Origin: a virus
Virus record (IMG/VR): IMGVR_UViG_3300022868_000119
Span: 1 to 20,918 of that record
Strand: one strand, 5' to 3'
Length of the DNA stretch: 20,918 bases
Shown here: positions 1-4,749 of the stretch, in pieces
How the letters are laid out: each line of letters opens with the position of its first letter
How positions within the stretch are numbered: position 1 is the stretch's first letter
Notes under the pieces: generated by a model
What the model was told of the DNA's origin: nothing
Databases searched by the model: none
What the model saw: only the letters and a program-made list of their open reading frames with translations
Position numbers and translations under genes: made by a program

Positions 1-320
1 AGTCCGTGAGAGTTATCCCTTGTTCTTCCTGTAAGGTTATGAGCATCGCTATCGCCTGAGCTCTCACAGAGCATAATCGCATAAGCAATGTCTGTGTTCC
101 AATCATATTGGGCTATTATATTATAGTAAGCGTCTATTATGTGGTCCACATTTTTATTGCCTAGCGTTTGGCTTTTAATAAAATAAGGCGGACTTACTGC
201 GTAGACATACATATCACTTTCATTGTAGTAGTTTATAGGTTCTTCGTCCTCGCTAAACACAGTCCTATAAAGCAAAACTACTGAGATTAAAAGAAAGGAT
301 AATAAGATTATTTTTTTCAT
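1..320 (-). CDS. Secreted lysozyme/transglycosylase-like protein (partial, runs off left edge)
   Basis: The leftward frame opens with ATG at 320 and is still open at base 1, giving 106 visible residues. It begins with a lysine pair and a hydrophobic stretch (residues about 4-17), consistent with a signal peptide or N-terminal anchor. Further on is an Ala-Ile-Met-Leu-Cys-Glu-Ser-Ser-Gly-Asp segment followed by Asp-Ala-His-Asn and Ser-His-Gly. This pattern resembles the catalytic start of the lysozyme-like transglycosylase fold (Glu-Ser-x-Gly, then Asn, then Gly-Leu-Phe-Gln). In that family the Glu is the acid catalyst and the enzyme cleaves peptidoglycan glycan strands. A lysis or cell-wall-entry role is inferred. 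The rest of the domain lies outside the window. A palindromic 13-bp site (139-151) identical in pattern to the control-region sites lies within the gene. Confidence 0.6.
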   Translation of the reverse strand, partial: MKKIILLSFLLISVVLLYRTVFSEDEEPINYYNESDMYVYAVSPPYFIKSQTLGNKNVDHIIDAYYNIIAQYDWNTDIAYAIMLCESSGDSDAHNLTGRTRDNSHG

Positions 321-365
321 AGTTTGCCACTCTTGGCTTGCAAGTCTGAAAGTTTATCTGTGGTG

Positions 366-455
366 GAACTTCTAAAAATAATTAGTTAATTAGTTAGTAA
401 ATTGACCTGTTCAATAAATTAAATAGTTAGTTAATAAATATAGTTAGTTAATAAA
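366..455. repeat. AT-rich short repeats, including a 16-bp tandem pair
   Basis: ATAGTTAGTTAATAAA occurs at 423-438 and again at 440-455 (17-bp period). Degenerate copies (TTAGTTAATTAGTTAGTAAA) lie at about 373-400. The repeats sit between the leftward gene ending at 535 and the lysozyme-like gene starting at 320, so they occupy that gene's upstream region. They could be protein-binding sites or replication slippage products; I see no clear consensus promoter here. Confidence 0.55.
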
Positions 456-482
456 AAAGGACTCAAAAAAGTTCAAGCCCTG
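450..482 (-). terminator. Possible leftward terminator after the 535-705 gene
   Basis: Read on the minus strand, GGGCTTGA pairs with TTGAGTCC across a short T-rich loop, using three G-T wobbles, and is followed by TTTTTT. The stem is weak, but the U-tract and position after a leftward gene fit a terminator. Confidence 0.4.
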
Positions 483-534
483 TTTTTTCATTTTAGCAAA
501 ACTATTAGAATATGTCAACTTTTTATCTCGGTTT

Positions 535-705
535 TTACCTTCTAACATCGTCATATTCTTTCAATTTTAAGCACAAAATACGCAGTTCCTCGCAACTAAA
601 AGCGTTCTCAATGCCTTCTGCCACAGCGGACAGACTTAGAGGATAACGACTCTTTCTGCTGTCTTTAATTGCTTCTGTAAGGATTTCTTTTTTAGTCAGT
701 TTCAT
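535..705 (-). CDS. Small hypothetical protein, 56 aa
   Basis: An ATG at 705 opens a 56-residue frame ending in TAA at 535. The protein is charged (many Lys, Arg and Glu), starts Met-Lys-Leu-Thr-Lys-Lys-Glu-Ile-Leu and has a predicted helical second half (Cys-Glu-Glu-Leu-Arg-Ile-Leu). It follows the 711-938 gene with a 5-nt gap, so the two are probably co-transcribed. I do not recognise the family. The coding reading is supported by close packing with its neighbour and a start context (ACAATATG) like the other leftward genes. Confidence 0.55.
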   Translation of the reverse strand: MKLTKKEILTEAIKDSRKSRYPLSLSAVAEGIENAFSCEELRILCLKLKEYDDVRR

Positions 706-710
706 ATTGT

Positions 711-938
711 TTATAGTAAATGCTTATTATGTCTATAAAAATCGTCAGTGTGTAATATGTCCAACTCGTGTTGATACTCGTCTTCGTCAGGTACTTCGTC
801 ATAAAGACAAGTCTCCCCGCACTCCTCGCATTGTATAAGATAGATATTGCCTTCTGCTTCTTCCATCTCGTTATCAAGATAGATAAAGTCCTCGCAAGTA
901 CACTCGCAATAAAGTTCCCCTTGTTTTTCGTATATCAT
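711..938 (-). CDS. Small acidic cysteine-rich protein, possible zinc ribbon, 75 aa
   Basis: The product is very acidic and has two cysteine clusters: Cys-Glu-Cys-Thr-Cys near residues 11-15 and Cys-Glu-Glu-Cys-Gly-Glu-Thr-Cys in the middle. The second cluster, a CxxCG knuckle, suggests a small zinc-binding protein. Such proteins are common among phage accessory genes, where they may bind nucleic acid or host proteins; no specific role can be assigned. It starts 4 nt after the stop of the 943-1185 gene and is followed 5 nt later by the 535-705 gene, so it belongs to a leftward operon. Confidence 0.65.
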   Translation of the reverse strand: MIYEKQGELYCECTCEDFIYLDNEMEEAEGNIYLIQCEECGETCLYDEVPDEDEYQHELDILHTDDFYRHNKHLL

Positions 939-942
939 AGTT

Positions 943-1185
943 TTATAATTTTTTTTGAAGTTTTATCAAATCGTTATAAACATCTTTTCCATTATGTGCT
1001 TTAGCTCTCATATTTTCTACATCTTCCGCTATTTCTTTTTTTTGTTGGGAGAATAATTTTAGGATTTGGTCAGCTTTTTCGTAGCTTAATTTCTCAAAAT
1101 CTAAATCAGCATTATTTCTTTTACAATACATTGCAAATTGTATTGTCCCGGCTATTTGTTGTCTTATTTCCTTTTTTGTTTTCAT
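943..1185 (-). CDS. Hypothetical helical protein, 80 aa
   Basis: An 80-residue, Lys/Glu/Gln-rich protein without a recognised domain. Its composition and spacing of Leu and Ile (for example Asp-Gln-Ile-Leu-Lys-Leu-Phe-Ser-Gln-Gln-Lys-Lys) suggest mostly alpha helix, perhaps a coiled coil over residues 35-60. It begins directly after the 1187-1450 gene (one base between) and ends 4 nt before the next start, which supports translation as part of one leftward operon. No signal peptide or membrane segment is seen. Confidence 0.6.
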   Translation of the reverse strand: MKTKKEIRQQIAGTIQFAMYCKRNNADLDFEKLSYEKADQILKLFSQQKKEIAEDVENMRAKAHNGKDVYNDLIKLQKKL

Positions 1186-1186
1186 A

Positions 1187-1450
1187 TTAGTTGAAATTTT
1201 CTCTGTAACTTAAAATTGCCTTTAATTGCTCTATGAATTTCTTTCTATTTTTTATTCCAGATTCTCTTGCGTCAGCTCTCATATGATTCCATCTTGCTTC
1301 TCGCATTCCCATTGGAGTAGTGGCAAGATGCTTGGCTTCTATTTCCATGTTAACAATTTCGACTTCAGTGTCCAAAATATCCTGCTTAATTTCCCAAGAA
1401 GATAGATGCTTATTACTTTCAGCCAATTTTTCTATTTCTTTTAGTTTCAT
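1187..1450 (-). CDS. Hypothetical helical protein, 87 aa
   Basis: An 87-residue charged protein that begins Met-Lys-Leu-Lys-Glu-Ile, the same six residues as the protein at 3284-3487, although the rest does not obviously align. It is rich in Glu, Lys and Ala and probably helical. It lies in a tight leftward run after the 1481-1963 gene (30-nt gap) and is likely read from the promoter at about 2004-2031. Function unknown. Confidence 0.6.
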   Translation of the reverse strand: MKLKEIEKLAESNKHLSSWEIKQDILDTEVEIVNMEIEAKHLATTPMGMREARWNHMRADARESGIKNRKKFIEQLKAILSYRENFN

Positions 1451-1480
1451 ATTTCAAAGTTATAGCCATTTCCTAAGTTA

Positions 1481-1963
1481 TTAAATCCAATTTCCATAAT
1501 GTATGCAATCACACAACTCATCACCCCAATTATTCAATGTAACTACATCATCTACCAAAAAATTAGCATGTGAGCTGAAGATTTTGTAATTAGAACAACG
1601 ATATTTATATACATATTGTCTTTTCCCAGTTTTTGCACTGAATTTGGAATAAGGACAGATTGAAATCAGCTCCGTTCCTATACAAACTACTTTTTTGTAA
1701 TTCTCTGCACCAACTAATTTCCCTGGTATTATTTTTCCACATTCTGTGCAGAAATGTACACCTTTATCATATTTTATAGTGTGCCGACTATATAACTCTT
1801 CTATTTCTAAATCATCGCACAAAATAAATGCTAATAGACCATCACTCCAATCATCACAAAAAATGTATCTGTCTTGTTTTATTTTTGATACAGTTCCTGT
1901 TACACCATGCCTTCCTCCATCTGTACAATAACACCTCACTTTATCTCCTATTTTAAATTGCAT
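1481..1963 (-). CDS. Hypothetical protein with KOW-like N-terminus and CxxC motif, 160 aa
   Basis: This is the largest complete leftward gene. Residues 1-30 (Phe-Lys-Ile-Gly-Asp-Lys-Val-Arg, then Gly-Val-Thr-Gly-Thr-Val) resemble the small beta-barrel start of KOW/SH3-like domains, as in proteins containing 'GDKV...GTV'. A Cys-Thr-Glu-Cys-Gly-Lys knuckle near residue 72 and further cysteines later suggest metal binding. It is the first gene after a sigma70-like promoter with a 41-nt spacing from -10 to ATG and probably heads the operon running to 535. No enzymatic motif is seen and the role is unknown. Confidence 0.65.
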   Translation of the reverse strand: MQFKIGDKVRCYCTDGGRHGVTGTVSKIKQDRYIFCDDWSDGLLAFILCDDLEIEELYSRHTIKYDKGVHFCTECGKIIPGKLVGAENYKKVVCIGTELISICPYSKFSAKTGKRQYVYKYRCSNYKIFSSHANFLVDDVVTLNNWGDELCDCIHYGNWI

Positions 1964-1981
1964 AGTTTAATTAACTTTACA

Positions 1982-2031
1982 TTCGACCTTTATTTATAAC
2001 TTAAGTATATACCTTTTCTATAATTTGTCAA
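1982..2031 (-). promoter_or_regulatory. Leftward promoter and leader box for the 1963 operon
   Basis: On the minus strand TTGACA (2031-2026), a 16-bp spacer and TATACT (2009-2004) match the sigma70 consensus. Twelve bases after the -10 comes AAAGGTCGAA (1991-1982), a box shared with four other leftward leaders. The box would lie at the very start of the transcript. Confidence 0.7.
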
Positions 2032-2053
2032 GTGTTTCTAATAGTCATATTTT

Positions 2054-2275
2054 TTAGTTGTTTAAAAAATTATCAATATAATAAGGTCTGTCGGTTCCTG
2101 GAGTACAACCACAAGGAGAAAAGTTATCTCTTTCGTGATAAGAACATAAAGCAGGTGTGTCATATTTACCATATTTAATAAAAATATAATATCTCCCTGT
2201 TTTAATAACATCTCCTTCTTTAAATTCACTTGCTTTTTTTGCCTTTAATTCCTGGCGATTAAGCTGATATATCAT
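2054..2275 (-). CDS. Hypothetical protein, 73 aa
   Basis: A 73-residue protein with a probable small beta-rich fold: Glu-Gly-Asp-Val-Ile-Lys-Thr-Gly-Arg-Tyr-Tyr-Ile-Phe-Ile-Lys. Cysteines appear in Cys-Ser-Tyr-His and Cys-Gly-Cys-Thr-Pro-Gly, which could coordinate a metal. The start at 2275 follows AAATAAATATT without a Shine-Dalgarno sequence. Its leader carries the variant box AAAAGGTTGAA. I do not recognise the family. Confidence 0.55.
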   Translation of the reverse strand: MIYQLNRQELKAKKASEFKEGDVIKTGRYYIFIKYGKYDTPALCSYHERDNFSPCGCTPGTDRPYYIDNFLNN

Positions 2276-2292
2276 AATATTTATTTAGTTAT

Positions 2293-2320
2293 ACTTCAAC
2301 CTTTTACTTCTCATTGAAGT
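2293..2320 (-). promoter_or_regulatory. Leader inverted repeat with variant box, upstream of 2275
   Basis: ACTTCAA (2293-2299) and TTGAAGT (2314-2320) form a perfect 7-bp inverted repeat around a 14-nt loop. The box AAAAGGTTGAA (2305-2295, minus strand) overlaps one arm, so binding of the box and hairpin formation would compete. TTGACT lies just upstream on the minus strand, but I see no good -10. Confidence 0.4.
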
Positions 2321-2334
2321 CAACCTCCTCGATA

Positions 2335-2556
2335 CTAGTGTAGAGGATATTTTGTGTATGGTACACATTCCTCGATTGCTTCAATCATCTTTTCTCCTTT
2401 GTCAATCGTAGTAATCCAATTGTTACTCATGTGTGCAATATAATATCCTTCCGGACCATAAACTGTTCTATTAACAGAACATCTTAAACCCTTGAGACCT
2501 GTAAAACTAATATCATACGTAAAATTTTTTGCTTTTGTAACATATCTGTTATTCAT
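2335..2556 (-). CDS. Hypothetical protein, 73 aa
   Basis: A 73-residue protein of mixed composition (Tyr-Gly-Pro-Glu-Gly-Tyr-Tyr-Ile-Ala-His-Met, then Asn-Asn-Trp-Ile-Thr-Thr-Ile-Asp). A small alpha/beta or beta-sheet domain is likely, with no signal peptide. It follows the 2576-2737 gene by 19 nt and so probably shares its transcript. The family is not recognised. Confidence 0.55.
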   Translation of the reverse strand: MNNRYVTKAKNFTYDISFTGLKGLRCSVNRTVYGPEGYYIAHMSNNWITTIDKGEKMIEAIEECVPYTKYPLH

Positions 2557-2575
2557 CTTATTAAACTATTAACTA

Positions 2576-2737
2576 TTAAATGATTTCTGCTAAAAGTATT
2601 ATGGCTCTAAGGATAAAAAATCCCGCACAATAGATTGCAAAAACCGAAGTAGTAAGACCGACCCAAAACATTACCTTCTTAAATGCCTCGCCTCTCTCTT
2701 CTAACCTTCTTTGTTTTGTTTGTTTTGTATAACTCAT
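2576..2737 (-). CDS. Small single-pass membrane protein, 53 aa
   Basis: ATG at 2737 opens a 53-residue frame ending in TAA at 2576. The first 22 residues are strongly basic and polar (Lys, Arg, Gln, Glu). A hydrophobic segment of about 28 residues follows (starting Val-Met-Phe-Trp-Val-Gly-Leu and ending Ile-Leu-Leu-Ala-Glu-Ile-Ile), enough for one membrane span with the basic end in the cytoplasm. A holin-like, lysis-accessory or superinfection-exclusion role is possible but only inferred. It begins 4 nt after the stop of the 2742-2894 gene, which supports coding. Confidence 0.55.
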   Translation of the reverse strand: MSYTKQTKQRRLEERGEAFKKVMFWVGLTTSVFAIYCAGFFILRAIILLAEII

Positions 2738-2741
2738 ATTA

Positions 2742-2894
2742 TTATTTTATAGACTTGTAAAAATCTAAGAATTCCACCTCGCTAATACATTTTAGACCAT
2801 ATTTATTAAACTTGTATTCTGCTTCTATTTTGCTAAACTTCTTGCAATCTACAAGATAATTTAGATAGTCTTCTTTTGTTATGTCTTTGGACAT
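2742..2894 (-). CDS. Small hypothetical protein, 50 aa
   Basis: ATG at 2894 opens a 50-residue frame ending in TAA at 2742. The protein is rich in Lys, Tyr, Asp and Phe, with no hydrophobic segment. It is the first gene of a leftward set (2894, 2737, 2556) packed with gaps of 4 and 19 nt. Its upstream region carries a divergent form of the shared leader box. Function unknown. Confidence 0.5.
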   Translation of the reverse strand: MSKDITKEDYLNYLVDCKKFSKIEAEYKFNKYGLKCISEVEFLDFYKSIK

Positions 2895-2921
2895 ATTATT
2901 GAACTATTATATTTTTAAAGG

Positions 2922-2971
2922 TACGGCCTTTTAACTTCTCAACCTTACCTCCCATTTTCATAAGAGGTAAA
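2922..2971 (-). promoter_or_regulatory. Leader box and inverted repeat upstream of 2894
   Basis: On the minus strand the sequence contains AAAAGGCCGTA (2932-2922), a variant of the shared leader box. It is preceded by GAGAAGTT and by a 7-bp inverted repeat (TTACCTC and GAGGTAA around a 12-nt loop, about 2945-2970). The leader of the 2275 gene has a very similar order: GGAGGT, GAGAAGT, AAAAGG. Confidence 0.4.
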
Positions 2972-2979
2972 AGCAAAAG

Positions 2980-3207
2980 TCAAAACTTTACTATTCTCCC
3001 TTTGTAGCTTTCTTGCTGGTCTTTGTTATCAGAAAACCAAAAGCAATCTGGCTCGTCTGTAAAGGTTGCAGATAACGGCTCATAAAAATCAGATTTGCAG
3101 ATGTTTTTCTCTCCAAAAGCTAGTGCTTCTTTGAAGATCTCAAAATCTCCTATCAACTCCTCTCCCTCTGTAAAGCTTTCTCCTATTCTCTTATAGAGTT
3201 TATACAT
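2980..3207 (-). CDS. Hypothetical acidic protein, 75 aa
   Basis: A 75-residue protein rich in Glu, Asp, Phe and Lys. The C-terminal part (Asp-Glu-Pro-Asp-Cys-Phe-Trp-Phe-Ser-Asp-Asn, then Gly-Arg-Ile-Val-Lys-Phe) looks like beta strands; the middle is probably helical (Phe-Lys-Glu-Ala-Leu-Ala-Phe-Gly-Glu). It has its own promoter at about 3251-3278 and the shared leader box. Its family is not recognised. Confidence 0.55.
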   Translation of the reverse strand: MYKLYKRIGESFTEGEELIGDFEIFKEALAFGEKNICKSDFYEPLSATFTDEPDCFWFSDNKDQQESYKGRIVKF

Positions 3208-3231
3208 TCTATTAAACTATTGTTTATAATG

Positions 3232-3278
3232 TCCGACCTTTACTACTTTAAGTATATACATATACAAAAGTTTGTCAG
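3232..3278 (-). promoter_or_regulatory. Leftward promoter and leader box for 3207
   Basis: Minus strand CTGACA (3278-3273), 16-bp spacer, TATACT (3256-3251), then nine bases later AAAGGTCGGA (3241-3232). The arrangement repeats that upstream of 1963. Confidence 0.65.
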
Positions 3279-3283
3279 GTCCT

Positions 3284-3487
3284 TTACATTAACTTTTCAC
3301 AAGCAATGAAAAAGTTTTTTAATGTTTTATTATTAGCCCTAATATCATCTGCTTTTTCTAAACGCTTTTTCAACTCAAGTAAAAATATTGTCATATTATA
3401 ACCTTCTTTTTCTATCTGCTTTCGATTAAATGGCATTTTAACTTTTGTTTCTTTACTATATTCTAAAATGATTTCTTTTAGTTTCAT
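3284..3487 (-). CDS. Hypothetical basic helical protein, 67 aa
   Basis: A 67-residue Lys-rich protein, probably all helical (for example Phe-Leu-Leu-Glu-Leu-Lys-Lys-Arg-Leu-Glu-Lys-Ala). It starts Met-Lys-Leu-Lys-Glu-Ile, like the 1187-1450 protein. It is the first gene leftward of the control region and is read from the strong promoter at 3542-3570. As the promoter-proximal early gene it could be a regulator, but no helix-turn-helix is evident. Confidence 0.55.
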   Translation of the reverse strand: MKLKEIILEYSKETKVKMPFNRKQIEKEGYNMTIFLLELKKRLEKADDIRANNKTLKNFFIACEKLM

Positions 3488-3518
3488 AGTTTTATACTTA
3501 GTTTTATGTTGCTTTATA

Positions 3519-3570
3519 TTCGACCTTTTGCTTATACTAGAATTCTATATTATTTTTGAAAGTTTGTCAA
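3519..3570 (-). promoter_or_regulatory. Leftward promoter and leader box for 3487
   Basis: Minus strand TTGACA (3570-3565), 17-bp spacer, TAGAAT (3547-3542), then twelve bases later AAAAGGTCGAA (3529-3519). The box starts the same distance after the -10 as in the 1963 leader. Confidence 0.7.
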
Positions 3571-3597
3571 GGGGTAAAACAATAAACAAGCAAATAG

Positions 3598-3621
3598 AAA
3601 AAACTCTGTCATTAAACAGAG
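3598..3621 (-). terminator. Leftward intrinsic terminator
   Basis: On the minus strand CTCTGT and ACAGAG form a perfect 6-bp stem with a 6-nt loop, followed immediately by six T (3603-3598). It lies just upstream of the 3570 promoter and would stop leftward transcripts arriving from the control region, including any read-through from the structured RNA. Confidence 0.7.
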
Positions 3622-3648
3622 AATAGATTTAATATAAGAGAATAAGAG

Positions 3649-3667
3649 AAAAGCTCCGGACCGGAGC
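3649..3667 (-). terminator. GC-rich palindrome, probable second leftward terminator
   Basis: GCTCCGGACCGGAGC (3653-3667) is a near-perfect palindrome in a very AT-rich surrounding. On the minus strand TTTT and further U-rich sequence follow. It lies about 30 bp upstream of the first terminator in the leftward sense, so the two would act in tandem. A protein-binding palindrome is the alternative. Confidence 0.45.
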
Positions 3668-3902
3668 AAAACAAAAAAACTTATACAAAAGCAGAAGCCG
3701 TCAAGGTACTACAATGCCAAAAGAGAATATAAACGCCTTAGAGAGCAAATAAGAACGATAAATAAAATGCCTTATTCTCAAAAAGCATGTTATCGGTAAG
3801 AAAAGAGGTAAAGTATAGCAAACACGCCAACAATAGAATTAAAGTATTATAAGATGTTAAATAATGTTAAATGATATTATAAAAATCCGGCGCCTTAAAG
3901 AA
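3668..3902. other. Non-coding stretch without a supported gene
   Basis: This A-rich interval lies between the leftward terminators and the first 13-bp inverted-repeat site. One rightward frame is open from about 3636 to 3789 but has no usual start codon before a Met ten codons from its end. I see no gene or RNA here; two short TGTTAAAT/TGTTAAATAATG repeats occur near 3855-3873. Confidence 0.5.
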
Positions 3903-4159
3903 ATGTGAACCACATATTAAACAATAGACAATATAGAAGAGAAAGACTAAGCTAAGAAAGATATTATTCTATTAAAAGCAATAGATAGTAATGTGAACCA
4001 CATAAATGAATGTAAATGTAGTCTTAATGTATCTTGTATTAGCATTTTGTCTAACCCACAACCACATACTTCGCATAACATCAAACAACACACTTCTTAA
4101 AGGTAATACTTTATGTGGACCACACTTCGCATAATGTAAATCACAAATGTGGACCACAC
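3903..4159. repeat. Four 13-bp inverted-repeat sites (ATGTGRACCACAY) plus CTTCGCATAA repeats
   Basis: ATGTGAACCACAT occurs at 3903-3915 and 3991-4003. ATGTGGACCACAC occurs at 4113-4125 and 4147-4159. Each is a 5-bp inverted repeat (GTG/CAC core) around three bases. A half copy (ACCACAT) lies at 4061-4067. Both that half copy and the 4113 site are followed by ACTTCGCATAA (4068-4078 and 4124-4134). The same palindrome (ATGTGGTCCACAT) appears once more at 139-151 inside the lysozyme-like gene. The cluster fits operators for a dimeric DNA-binding protein or replication-initiator iterons. No binding protein can be named. Confidence 0.7.
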
Positions 4160-4165
4160 ATAGAC

Positions 4166-4201
4166 GGGGGGAGGGTAGGGAGAGTTGAACAGGAGAGGGG
4201 G
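4166..4201 (+). other. G-tract cluster, possible G-quadruplex
   Basis: Runs of G6 (4166-4171), G3 (4173-4175), G3 (4178-4180) and G5 (4197-4201) lie on one strand within an AT-rich region, directly after the inverted-repeat sites. The first three tracts have 1-2 nt loops and the last loop is long. A G-quadruplex or a protein site near an origin or packaging start is possible. Confidence 0.4.
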
Positions 4202-4267
4202 ATATATATTATGATACTACACATACACTCACTCGTACTACATGCAGACACTTACTAATAAGCTTGT

Positions 4268-4562
4268 AAGAGGTGCAATATAGTTATGACAATCCAGTAC
4301 CCCTTAGGGGAATAAAGTTATCAACTCTATTAGCCATTGTCTCTTGGTAGAGTTTAAGTACATCACCTATCTCATTGGTCTGGTTAGCCGTTGAGTCGGG
4401 AACCCGTGATACCTCAGGTTTTAACCTTACCCCTTTATTTAGAATTCTGCAAACTAGTATGCTTGGCGTTTATTTATAGTGGTCAATTCCAGACTTGTCG
4501 CTGTAAGGAAACCTACAAGCCAGTACCCTGCCACTTATTAACTAGTATGTGCTGCACCTCTT
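4268..4562 (-). ncRNA. Candidate structured non-coding RNA, about 295 nt
   Basis: Read leftward, the RNA would begin AAGAGGTGCA (4562-4553) and end with the exact complement TGCACCTCTT (4277-4268), a perfect 10-bp terminal helix. Several internal helices can be seen: GGCUUGU with ACAAGUC (4521-4515 and 4498-4492, one G-U); AGUGG with CCACU (4535-4531 and 4482-4478) enclosing the former; AAUAAAG with CUUUAUU (4439-4433 and 4317-4311); UGAG/CUCA around a CGG-GUUC-CCG hairpin (4416-4392); AACUCUA with UAGAGUU (4354-4348 and 4329-4323); and CCCC-UAA-GGGG (4310-4300). A near-consensus promoter places the start at the first base of the terminal helix. No long reading frame is present. It does not show the hallmark sequences of tmRNA, RNase P RNA or group I/II introns that I know. 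A 5-bp hairpin (CTTAC/GTAAG) follows the 3' end, but there is no U-run, so the end may be made by processing. Confidence 0.65.
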
Positions 4563-4568
4563 GACTAC

Positions 4569-4596
4569 ATAATATCAGAACCGCATATCTTGTCAA
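4569..4596 (-). promoter_or_regulatory. Leftward promoter for the structured RNA
   Basis: Minus strand TTGACA (4596-4591), a 16-bp spacer and TATTAT (4574-4569). Seven bases beyond the -10 falls at 4562, the first base of the RNA's terminal helix. Confidence 0.7.
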
Positions 4597-4713
4597 TAGC
4601 AGAAGCTTATTATTCCGCTGTGAGATATTCTTTTTAAAAGCATAAAACTGTTCTTTTTGTGCTTAAAATAAGGTATATCGTAAGCATTTTCGGCGTTTTA
4701 AAGTTGACAAGAT

Positions 4714-4742
4714 TTGACATCTGCCAGCGGACAAGTTATACT
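4714..4742 (+). promoter_or_regulatory. Consensus rightward promoter for the terminase/structural operon
   Basis: TTGACA (4714-4719), exactly 17 bp, TATACT (4737-4742). A second TTGACA lies 10 bp upstream (4704-4709) but has no matching -10. The predicted start (about 4749) is at the first start codon, so the first mRNA is expected to be leaderless or nearly so. Confidence 0.75.
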
Positions 4743-4749
4743 TGCACAA

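Noticed and set aside
2353-2367. Inverted repeat TGTGTA-TGG-TACACA within the 2335-2556 gene
   Set aside because: Looks similar to the 13-bp sites but the arms differ and it lies within coding sequence; it may be chance.
3636-3789. Rightward open stretch of about 50 codons rich in Lys and Arg
   Set aside because: No usual start codon until ten codons from its end; the hairpin-containing terminator lies within it. Chance openness in A-rich DNA is more likely.
3972-4157. Leftward 61-codon open frame across the inverted-repeat sites
   Set aside because: It is composed largely of the repeated sites, has odd composition (His, Cys, Trp, Met) and no neighbouring gene packing, so it is probably a chance frame.
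4268-4562. tmRNA, RNase P RNA, or self-splicing intron as identity of the structured RNA
   Set aside because: I could not find a tRNA-like end with T-loop, the RNase P core sequences, a group II domain V or the group I P7 core, although distant variants cannot be excluded by eye.
4714-4749. TTG start giving a longer form of the first rightward gene
   Set aside because: The TTG is the -35 box of the consensus promoter and would lie upstream of the transcript start.
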